The notes beneath the pieces were generated by a model. The model was not told where the DNA came from and searched no databases. It saw only the letters and a list, made by a program, of their open reading frames with translations. The translations under genes and the position numbers were made by a program. Positions 17,759 through 24,990 of a DNA stretch of 64,000 nt are shown piece by piece (positions within the stretch are counted from its first letter, which is position 1; each line of letters starts with the position of its first letter). The DNA is from Ralstonia pickettii (GTDB lineage: Bacteria > Pseudomonadota > Gammaproteobacteria > Burkholderiales > Burkholderiaceae), in contig NZ_CP104382.1 in assembly GCF_030582395.1 (NCBI RefSeq), positions 1 to 64,000 of the forward strand, written 5' to 3'.

Positions 17759-19261
17759 ATGGTTAAGGCCGCTCTGGAAATGCGTGCGAAGCAGCATCTC
17801 GCGCTGACGCCGCGACTTCAGCAGTCCGTCAAACTGCTGCAGTTGTCTGCAACCGAATTTGCGCAGGAAATGCAAGCAGCGCTCGCAAGCAATCCGTTCC
17901 TGGAAGAAGTCGAGCAAGAAGCGGGTGCGCACCCCGATGTCGCGCGCACCAGCGACATTGCCATTTCTACCGATCTGGACGGCGTCGCGGCCGACCACGC
18001 GCCTGTAGACGATGCCCCGCTGGAAACCACCACCAGCGCCATCGAAACCGACGCGACGCTGGCCGCATCGGAAGAGTTTCCTACCGATTTCAGCACCTAC
18101 TACAGCCACGGCGGCGCGCACCATGGCGACGGTGAAGACAGCGACATCGGCGAATGGGTGCATTCAACGCCAAGCCTGCGCGAGCATTTGCATCAGGAAC
18201 TGCGCAGCTATCGCCTGTCAGACCGGGACTGCCTTGTTGCACAGACGCTGATCGAAGCGCTGGATGAGGACGGTTACCTGCGCCAGCTGCTTTCCGAGCT
18301 GATTCCGCTGGCACCGGTGGAGCCGCCCCCCACCGAGAAAGAGATGCAGATTGCGCTGGCGCTCGTGCAGAGCCTCGATCCGCCCGGCGTGGCAGCGCGC
18401 GACCTCGCGGAATGCCTGCGCCTGCAGATCGAAGCGCGCCCTGCTGATACCGAGGCCGAGGAGCGCATCCAGGAGATCGCACAGGACATCGTGCGCAGCC
18501 ACCTCCCGCGTCTGGCCAAGCGCGAATTCACGCAAATGCGTCGTGCGCTGGGGTGTACGGAAGAAGAGTTGCGCGATGCCTGCGCGCTGATCCGCATGCT
18601 CGACCCGCGCCCGGGGCTGCGCTTCTCCCAGGCGCATGCCGGCTACATCGTGCCGGACGTGATCGTCACGAAGATCAAAGGCAAGTGGATTGCGCTGACA
18701 AACCCGTCGGTTGCGCCATGCGCGCGCATCAACAAGGTCTATGCAGAGCTGTTTGCGCAGACCCGCGGCCACCATCGCACTCCGCTGGCACATCAGCTTC
18801 AGGAAGCGCGCTGGCTGATCCGCAACGCGCAGCAGCGCTTTGCCACCATCCAGCGCGTGGCTGAAGCGATCGTTGCGCACCAGAAGCATTTTCTGGAATA
18901 CGGCGAGGTGGCCATGAAGCCGCTGGTGCTGCGTGATGTGGCCGAAGAACTCGGGCTGCATGAATCGACCATCTCTCGCGCGACGGGCAACAAGTACATG
19001 GCGACGCCGCGCGGCATCTTCGAGTTCAAGTACTTCTTCTCGCGCCAACTGGCGACGGACACTGGCGGTGCATGCTCGGCCGCCTCGGTGCGGGCGCTGC
19101 TCAAGGAGATGATCGAAGCCGAAGACGCAGACGCGCCGCTCTCCGATGTGTCGCTCGCTAAGATGCTGGCCGAGCAGGGCGTGATCGTTGCGCGACGCAC
19201 CGTCGCCAAATATCGCGGGCTCATGCGGATTGCGCCGGCAGAAATGCGACGCCAGGTCTGA
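17759..19261 (+). CDS. rpoN: RNA polymerase sigma-54 factor (probable RpoN2 paralogue)
   Basis: 500 residues, full length. Region I is glutamine- and leucine-rich (ALTPRLQQSVKLLQLSATEFAQEMQAAL, about 15-42) and contacts activators. An acidic region II spans about 48-140. The core-binding domain and the helix-turn-helix region follow (LGLHESTISRATGNKYMATPRG). The RpoN box ARRTVAKYR is at 478-486. AAAGGAGG precedes the ATG. R. solanacearum has a second rpoN on its megaplasmid, hence the RpoN2 suggestion. The following glycosyltransferase and deacetylase genes are probably co-transcribed. None of the usual chromosomal neighbours (lptB, hpf, ptsN) is present, which fits an acquired or duplicated copy. 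Confidence 0.95.
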   Translation: MVKAALEMRAKQHLALTPRLQQSVKLLQLSATEFAQEMQAALASNPFLEEVEQEAGAHPDVARTSDIAISTDLDGVAADHAPVDDAPLETTTSAIETDATLAASEEFPTDFSTYYSHGGAHHGDGEDSDIGEWVHSTPSLREHLHQELRSYRLSDRDCLVAQTLIEALDEDGYLRQLLSELIPLAPVEPPPTEKEMQIALALVQSLDPPGVAARDLAECLRLQIEARPADTEAEERIQEIAQDIVRSHLPRLAKREFTQMRRALGCTEEELRDACALIRMLDPRPGLRFSQAHAGYIVPDVIVTKIKGKWIALTNPSVAPCARINKVYAELFAQTRGHHRTPLAHQLQEARWLIRNAQQRFATIQRVAEAIVAHQKHFLEYGEVAMKPLVLRDVAEELGLHESTISRATGNKYMATPRGIFEFKYFFSRQLATDTGGACSAASVRALLKEMIEAEDADAPLSDVSLAKMLAEQGVIVARRTVAKYRGLMRIAPAEMRRQV

Positions 19262-19317
19262 CCAACGTGCGCAAGCTGCCCTCCGACCACTACCCGCACC
19301 GCGATGACGGTGACGCC

Positions 19318-20478
19318 ATGGCCGCCTCTCTACACCTGGCGGATGTGACAATGTTCTGGGCAGCGGAAAGCGGTGGCGTCAAACGCTACCTGCGTGCCAA
19401 GCACGACTTTCTGCGCTCCACGCACTGGCGGCACACATTGGTTGTGCCGGGCACGGCGGACGACGCCAGCAACGAGATCGCAGTGGTGCCAGGCGTGCCG
19501 CTGCCGCTGTCGCACGGCTATCGCATTCCGCTGCGCACCGGGCCGGCTGTGCGCGCACTGTGTGCTTTGTCGCCGGACCTGATCGAAGCCGGGGACCCTT
19601 ATCGGCTGTCGTGGGCGGCGGTCCATGCCGGCGCCCGGCTGCAGGTGCCGGTTGCGGCGTTCTACCACTCCGATCTGCCTGCGTTCTTCCGCCGGCTGGG
19701 CGGCCCGCCGGCAGAATTGGCAGCAGCGGCATACGCCCGCAAGCTCTATCCGCACTTCGACACGGTGTTCGTGCCCAGCCGCTACATCGCGCAGAAGGTG
19801 GCCGACCTCGGCGTGCAGCGCATCGAATTGCAACCGCTGGGTGTGGATACCCGCCTGTTCCACCCCGCACGGCGCTCGCTGCGCTGGCGCGAACAGTTGG
19901 GCCTGCCGCGAGATGCCCGTGTGCTCCTCTACGTCGGCCGCTATGCGCCGGAGAAAAACCTCCACGTCCTCTGCGACGCGGTCGACAAGCTCGACGACGG
20001 GAGCGTGCTCATCACCATCGGGTCGGGCCCGACACCTCCGCGCGGCAAACATGTTCGCGCGCTTGCTTATGAAGGCGATGCGCAACACCTGGCCGCCGCC
20101 ATGGCCAGCGCCGATGTCTTTGTGCATGCGGGCGATCAGGAAACCTTCGGCCTGGTCGCGTTGGAAGCGATGGCCAGTGGGGTGCCGGTCGTGACGTGCG
20201 CGGCCGGAGGGCTGAGCGAGCTGGTGGACGAGCACGTGGGCTACGCCGTGCCACGTTGCGTCGCGGATGATTTTGCGCAAGCGCTCGACGCGCTGCGCCA
20301 ACGGGATCCGGTGGCGCTCGCGCATGCCGCCCGCCGCCATGCAATGCAGTACGACTGGCGGGCCGTGCTGCCGCAACTGTTGCGCCGCTATCTGGCGCTG
20401 CTCGGCCGGCAAGCCAGCGCCACCGCAGAAACATTCGAACCGGCGCGCGAGCCTGTGCGCGCATTGCGTAGCCGTTAG
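19318..20478 (+). CDS. Glycosyltransferase family 4 (GT-B fold)
   Basis: 386 residues from the ATG at 19318; a GTG at 19267, 5 bp after rpoN, is also open and would add 17 residues. The N-terminal domain has HLADVTMFWAAESGGVKRYLRAK. The C-terminal nucleotide-sugar domain has VLLYVGRYAPEKNLHVLCDAV and the E-x7-E motif in HAGDQETFGLVALEAMASGVPVV. It likely transfers a sugar to a lipid or polysaccharide acceptor at the inner membrane; donor and acceptor are unknown. It lies between rpoN and a deacetylase-like gene in one apparent operon. Confidence 0.88.
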   Translation: MAASLHLADVTMFWAAESGGVKRYLRAKHDFLRSTHWRHTLVVPGTADDASNEIAVVPGVPLPLSHGYRIPLRTGPAVRALCALSPDLIEAGDPYRLSWAAVHAGARLQVPVAAFYHSDLPAFFRRLGGPPAELAAAAYARKLYPHFDTVFVPSRYIAQKVADLGVQRIELQPLGVDTRLFHPARRSLRWREQLGLPRDARVLLYVGRYAPEKNLHVLCDAVDKLDDGSVLITIGSGPTPPRGKHVRALAYEGDAQHLAAAMASADVFVHAGDQETFGLVALEAMASGVPVVTCAAGGLSELVDEHVGYAVPRCVADDFAQALDALRQRDPVALAHAARRHAMQYDWRAVLPQLLRRYLALLGRQASATAETFEPAREPVRALRSR

Positions 20479-20507
20479 CCCAGACCCCACTTGCCCGGTT
20501 GACCATC

Positions 20508-21302
20508 ATGTCGCGCTATCTCATTCTCGCCATGCACGATGTCACGCCCGCCAACTGGCCTGCGTGCAAGGTCTTGCTCTCTGCGTTGGATGAGGTGGCG
20601 CGCGTACCCAAGTCGCTCCTCGTCATTCCGAACTTCTATCGCGGCCCGACAGCCCGCCAGAGCGAGCGCTTCTGCCGCGTCATGAGCGAATGCCTGGCCG
20701 AAGGCGATGAACTTGTGCTGCACGGCTATGCCCACCTGGACGACCAGCCTCCGGGCGGCCTGATCGATCAACTGATCCGCACACGCTATACCGCTGGCGA
20801 AGGGGAGTTCTCTGCGATTCCGCTGGCCGCAGCGCGTGCGCGCATCCAAGCGGGTGCGGCGTGGTTCGCCGCCAATGGCTGGCCGCTGCATGGCTTTGTC
20901 GCACCGGCCTGGTTGATGAACCCGGCCACCTGGGAGGCGCTCGACGGCCTGCCCCTGCGCTACACCACCACGCTGCAACGCTTCTATCTGCTGCACCCGC
21001 GCCGGCCGCTCAAGGCACCGTGTCTGACGTACAGCGTTCGCTCGCCGGCACGCCGGCTGGTGTCACGCTACTACTTACGCTGGCTCGCGCAGCGGCATGC
21101 CGAGGCACCGCTGCTGCGTCTGGGCCTGCACCCGGCTGACGCAGCATATCCCGACGTCATTCGCCATTGGCAGGAACTGCTCGCTGCATGCCTTGAGACG
21201 CGCACGCCCGTGACCAAGAATGGCTTTGCACAGGTCCTCGCACAGGCCTGGATGGGCGGCCCGGAGACGACCGTCACCGGGCAAGCGCAAACGTCGTACT
21301 GA
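20508..21302 (+). CDS. DUF2334 polysaccharide deacetylase-like protein
   Basis: 264 residues starting MSRYLILAMHDVTPANW. The HDVTP motif (catalytic Asp/His region) and ELVLHGYAH with metal-binding histidines are the hallmarks of DUF2334, a branch of the carbohydrate esterase 4 superfamily. No signal peptide is visible. It follows the glycosyltransferase by 29 bp and probably acts on the same glycan or glycolipid. The stop lies 9 bp from the convergent PAP2 gene. Confidence 0.85.
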   Translation: MSRYLILAMHDVTPANWPACKVLLSALDEVARVPKSLLVIPNFYRGPTARQSERFCRVMSECLAEGDELVLHGYAHLDDQPPGGLIDQLIRTRYTAGEGEFSAIPLAAARARIQAGAAWFAANGWPLHGFVAPAWLMNPATWEALDGLPLRYTTTLQRFYLLHPRRPLKAPCLTYSVRSPARRLVSRYYLRWLAQRHAEAPLLRLGLHPADAAYPDVIRHWQELLAACLETRTPVTKNGFAQVLAQAWMGGPETTVTGQAQTSY

Positions 21303-21311
21303 TCGCGCGCG

Positions 21312-21848
21312 CTAAAACAGCCACACCGACATCCCGCCGATCAGCATCCCAAGCCCCGCGCCCGCGAGCACGTCGCTCGGATAGTGCAGCCCCAGTACGA
21401 CGCGAGAGACAGCGACCACCAGCGTAAAGGGCACGAGTGCGAGCGCCATGCGCGGGTAGTACGCCGCCATCACGATGCTGAACGACACCGCATGCAGCGT
21501 GTGGCCCGACGGAAAACTGAACTGATCCAGCACGCGCCCGCACAGGTGGATTTCGTCGCAGGAAAGATAGGGCCGCGGGCGGCATACGCCGCGCTTGAGC
21601 AGGATGTAGATGATGAGCGAGAGCAGGCCCGTGAGCCCCATCTGCTTGGCGCATTCCCAGCCCGCCTCGCCGCCGACCACCGGCAGCGCCGCCATCAACG
21701 CATACCACAGCATGCCGTCGCCCAGGCGGCTGACACCGCGATAGAAGCGCATGGCAGACGCGTTGCCCGCTACATGGTTGAGCGCCACGGCAAGCTGCCG
21801 ATCGCGTTCGCGCCAGCGCTTCCAGTCAGGCCAGGCGTGGGTCGCCAT
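21312..21848 (-). CDS. PAP2-family membrane phosphatase
   Basis: 178 residues with about five membrane segments. The three-part phosphatase signature is complete: KRGVCRPRP, PSGH and SRVVLGLHYPSD. Such enzymes remove phosphate from lipid phosphates such as phosphatidic acid or undecaprenyl pyrophosphate. GGGAGG lies 6 bp before the ATG, favouring 21848 over an upstream start. It overlaps the preceding glycosyltransferase by 23 bp and is coupled to it. Confidence 0.9.
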   Translation of the reverse strand: MATHAWPDWKRWRERDRQLAVALNHVAGNASAMRFYRGVSRLGDGMLWYALMAALPVVGGEAGWECAKQMGLTGLLSLIIYILLKRGVCRPRPYLSCDEIHLCGRVLDQFSFPSGHTLHAVSFSIVMAAYYPRMALALVPFTLVVAVSRVVLGLHYPSDVLAGAGLGMLIGGMSVWLF

Positions 21849-22998
21849 GGTAGGCCTCCCCGTTGGCGGCTGCATCGAGTACGGCGATCAATGCGGCTTC
21901 AAAGCGTTCGAGCACGCGGGGCCAATCCAGCGTCTGCGCCGTCACACGCGCCGCCTGGCCCAGCCGTTGCCGCAGGCCGGCGTCCGTGGCGAGCGTGACT
22001 GCATGCTGCGCAAAGGATGCAGCATCACCGACGCGCGCGAGCAAACCGTTCTCGTGGCCGCGGATATGCATGCCGGCCGCGGCGATGTCGAATGCCACCA
22101 CAGGCAAACCGCTGGCCATGGCTTCGACGACCACATTGCCGAAGGTCTCCGTCACGCTCGGAAAGAGAAACACGTCCGCAGAGGCAAAGTGCGCGGCCAA
22201 GGCTTCGCCATGTTGCGTCCCCGCAAAGATGGCATCCGGACAACGGCGGCGCAGTGCATGACGCTGCGGGCCGTCGCCCACCATGACGAGGCGCGCATGC
22301 GGCACGCGTTCGCGCACCGCATCAAACGCATCGAGGGCGACACTCAGGTTCTTTTCCAACGCCAGGCGCCCCACCGTCAGCACGACCGGCGTATCGGCCG
22401 CGACGCCCCACTGCGCGCGCAGTGCGTCGCTGCGGGCCAGCGGGGTGAATCGTTGTCCATCGACGCCACGCGTACTGACGGTCAGGCGTTCGAAGTCGAG
22501 TTCGCTCAACTGCCGCTGCAATTCGCGCGTCGGAACGAAGGTGCGGTCGGTGCGATTGTGAAAGGCGCGCAGATAGGCGCGCACCAACGTCACGGCCCCC
22601 TCCCACGCGTAGTGGCGGCCATACTCGTCAAAGCGCGTTCTGAAATCCGAGGTCACGGGCACGCCGAGCTGCCGCGCAACTCGAATGGCCGACCAGCCGA
22701 GCGGCCCTTCCGTGGCCACATGCACAAGCTCTGGCCGGGAGGTGCCCCAGGCGCGAAGCAGGCGCCGGCGTGCAGGCAGGCCCATGCGCAAATCGGGATA
22801 CAGCGGAATGGGCACGCCCGGCACACGCAACGTATCTTCCGCAAGTGCGGGCTTGCCGGCGTCGATGGCCCGTTGCCGCGGACGCACCAGCATCACGTCG
22901 TGCCCGCGCGTCTGCAGAAACGCCACGGTGCGTGCGGCTGTGAGCGACACGCCGTTCAGTTCCGGCGGCCAGGTTTCGGTCACATAAGCAATGCGCAT
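21826..22998 (-). CDS. Glycosyltransferase family 4, MgtA-like
   Basis: 390 residues from the ATG at 22998. The N-terminus MRIAYVTETWPPELNGVSLTAARTVAFLQTRGHDV is characteristic of GDP-mannose-dependent alpha-mannosyltransferases acting on lipids. The C-terminal domain has VVLTVGRLALEKNL and SVTETFGNVVVEAMASGLPVVAFD. A longer frame upstream is low-complexity shadow sequence and is rejected. It lies between a 143-residue hydrophilic protein and the PAP2 phosphatase in an apparent operon, pointing to glycolipid synthesis. The sugar donor is a guess. Confidence 0.9.
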   Translation of the reverse strand: MRIAYVTETWPPELNGVSLTAARTVAFLQTRGHDVMLVRPRQRAIDAGKPALAEDTLRVPGVPIPLYPDLRMGLPARRRLLRAWGTSRPELVHVATEGPLGWSAIRVARQLGVPVTSDFRTRFDEYGRHYAWEGAVTLVRAYLRAFHNRTDRTFVPTRELQRQLSELDFERLTVSTRGVDGQRFTPLARSDALRAQWGVAADTPVVLTVGRLALEKNLSVALDAFDAVRERVPHARLVMVGDGPQRHALRRRCPDAIFAGTQHGEALAAHFASADVFLFPSVTETFGNVVVEAMASGLPVVAFDIAAAGMHIRGHENGLLARVGDAASFAQHAVTLATDAGLRQRLGQAARVTAQTLDWPRVLERFEAALIAVLDAAANGEAYHGDPRLA

Positions 22999-23005
22999 GG
23001 ATCGA

Positions 23006-23437
23006 TCAACCTTTGTCTTCGTCGCGGCCGTGCGAAGGGCGGCCTGACTGGCCTCGCTTGTGCGCGAGATCGTCCGCGCTGCGGTTGGCGACCTGACGAT
23101 CGCCGTCATCACGGTTGGCTGCATGGCGGTCGCGCACGACGCGCTCGACGCCCGGGGTATCGTGCAGATCGGTATCGAGTTGCCCGCTTTCGATATCGCG
23201 CGCGGCCTGTTTGGCACTGCTGCGCGGCTCGGAGCGTTGCGCTTCATGGTCCTCGTCACGCTCGTGCGGCAGCCGCTCGGCGGCGCCGGACAGCGGCTGG
23301 ACTTGCTCGGCATTGCCATGCATTTTGTCGATGCTTTCGATGTTGTGGCCCGCGCCGGGCGCGACGGGCGGGGTCGTTCCCGCCGGACGTTCGCCACGCT
23401 GATGGGGGCCGCATAAGGCGGGGCGGAGTCGTTTCAT
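23006..23437 (-). CDS. Hydrophilic low-complexity protein, 143 residues
   Basis: Starts MKRLRPALCGPHQRGERPAG after AGGAGG at 4 bp. The chain is highly charged and rich in Arg, Asp, Glu, His and Ala (ERLPHERDEDHEAQRSEPRSS, RDRHAANRDDGDRQVANRSADD), with no membrane segment or known domain, so it is probably disordered or a hydrophilin-like stress protein. A very good sigma-54 promoter lies 40 bp upstream and the glycosyltransferase begins 7 bp downstream. Confidence 0.65.
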   Translation of the reverse strand: MKRLRPALCGPHQRGERPAGTTPPVAPGAGHNIESIDKMHGNAEQVQPLSGAAERLPHERDEDHEAQRSEPRSSAKQAARDIESGQLDTDLHDTPGVERVVRDRHAANRDDGDRQVANRSADDLAHKRGQSGRPSHGRDEDKG

Positions 23438-23476
23438 GGCGCCCTCCTGCGGACGTGATCTGAATGCCTTGCGCAC

Positions 23477-23492
23477 CGCAACCGACGTGCCC
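23477..23492 (-). promoter_or_regulatory. Candidate sigma-54 promoter of the glycosyltransferase/PAP2 operon
   Basis: Minus strand: GGGCACG-TCGG-TTGCG, matching TGGCACG-N4-TTGCW except at the first and last positions, with exact GG-N10-GC spacing. It lies 40 bp before the 143-residue gene at 23437. Confidence 0.65.
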
Positions 23493-23662
23493 GCGACGCA
23501 CCCGGACAGACCGCACGCGTGAAGACCGGCTCGACCGCTGCACGACAGCGTGACGGGGGCTCCGCGGCCTACCAACATGCCGGAGCGCGGCGTGACGTGA
23601 TGGTTGCGTAAGGGTTACATGCGCGCTTGTAACGCTTGCTGCGCAAGGTGACTCCGAACGTA

Positions 23663-24937
23663 TCAGCGCAGGCGGTGCGAGCGCTGCGGGTGCTGCGAGT
23701 GCTCCGTACGGCCACCGCGCAGTCGATCCAGCAACCGCTGCGACATGCCGGCCGGCGCGTCGGTCGTCCCCAGCAACGTCCCCAACGGCCGTAGCCGGTC
23801 GACGTGATCGCATACGACCTTGATCATCGCCGTGATGGACGTTCCGAGCAGCAAGCCCCACAAGCCCCAAAGCCAGCCCCACAGCAGCAGGCCGATGTAG
23901 ACCACGCATGGATCGAGCTTGGACGCGCGGCTTTGCAGCCACGTCACGAGCAGCGTGCCGACCAGCGTGGCGAGCAGCAGCGTGACTCCGGCCACCACAA
24001 GCGCATCCGACCATGCACCCATCTGCAGGTATGCGCCGATGCCGCTGGCCACGGCAATCACCACCGAACCGAGATACGGCACGAAGTGGAGCACTGCAGT
24101 CGCCAGCCCCCAGACCGCTGCGTCCTCCATGCCCAGCAGCACAAAGGCCACCGTTGTCAAAACGCCCAGCACGATGTTGGTGGCAAACAGCACCAGCAGC
24201 GAATACTGGATCTGCGTGCCGATCACCGCCATCATGCGCACCGCCCGCTTCTTCTCGCTCAATGTGTGCCCCACCGCGCGCACCCACTTGCGCTTGAGGG
24301 CCTGGCCGGAAGCGAGCAGGAAATAGACAAGAAACGAGACAACGACCAGCTGGCCCGCCAGCGCGAACAGATTGGCAGAGCCGGTCCAGAGAAACTCGCG
24401 CAGCGGCAGCACCGGCTGCGCCGAGGGCGGCTCGGTAGGCACCGTTGCGGGCGAGCGCCTGGCAGGAACGGGTGCCGGCTTGCCTTGCACGCCCTCGGCG
24501 GCATGTTCGAGCGCAACCGTCACCTCGCGCACCTTGTCGAACGCGCCGCCCATGTGCCCACGCATGCCGTCGACTGCCTGCGCCATGCGTTCGACCGCCA
24601 CGGGCAGACGGTCGGCCATGGCAGACACCCCGTCTTGCATCCCGAACACCAGCACCGCTCCGCCGATCCACAGGCCGAGCACCACCACGCCTGCCGCAAC
24701 CGGGCGCGGCACATGGCAGCGCCGCAACCACACCACCAGCGGATTCAGGGCAAAGGCGAGCACCACGCCCAGGGTGAACGGCACCAGGAATGCACGCGCC
24801 CATTGCAGAAACACCAACGTGCCGCCGATGGCGACGAGCACCATTGCGACGCGCCAGGCAGGCTGCCGTAGCCCGTCAAGCAAGGTGCCGTGCAGGGCTT
24901 CCTGCGCAGCGGAAGAAGAAGTTGGTTCGGCTGGCAT
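23663..24937 (-). CDS. AI-2E family permease
   Basis: 424 residues from the ATG at 24937 (MPAEPTSSSAAQEALHG). Eight or so membrane segments are predicted, with a hydrophilic insert at about residues 165-205. The C-terminal half has the family pattern FVPYLGSVVIAVASGIGAYLQMG and LLWGWLWGLWGLLLGTSITAMIKVVCDH. Members export small molecules or exchange ions; the substrate cannot be told from sequence. A strong sigma-54 promoter candidate lies 29 bp upstream, and the hybrid kinase gene ends 53 bp upstream. Confidence 0.9.
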   Translation of the reverse strand: MPAEPTSSSAAQEALHGTLLDGLRQPAWRVAMVLVAIGGTLVFLQWARAFLVPFTLGVVLAFALNPLVVWLRRCHVPRPVAAGVVVLGLWIGGAVLVFGMQDGVSAMADRLPVAVERMAQAVDGMRGHMGGAFDKVREVTVALEHAAEGVQGKPAPVPARRSPATVPTEPPSAQPVLPLREFLWTGSANLFALAGQLVVVSFLVYFLLASGQALKRKWVRAVGHTLSEKKRAVRMMAVIGTQIQYSLLVLFATNIVLGVLTTVAFVLLGMEDAAVWGLATAVLHFVPYLGSVVIAVASGIGAYLQMGAWSDALVVAGVTLLLATLVGTLLVTWLQSRASKLDPCVVYIGLLLWGWLWGLWGLLLGTSITAMIKVVCDHVDRLRPLGTLLGTTDAPAGMSQRLLDRLRGGRTEHSQHPQRSHRLR

Positions 24938-24965
24938 GGCAGAGAATGTGGTTGAGCGTTCCCTG

Positions 24966-24981
24966 CGCAAAAGTCGTGCCC
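24966..24981 (-). promoter_or_regulatory. Candidate sigma-54 promoter of the AI-2E permease gene
   Basis: Minus strand: GGGCACG-ACTT-TTGCG, ten matches of twelve to TGGCACG-N4-TTGCW with exact GG-N10-GC spacing, ending 29 bp before the ATG at 24937. Confidence 0.68.
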
Positions 24982-24990
24982 CCGGGCGAA

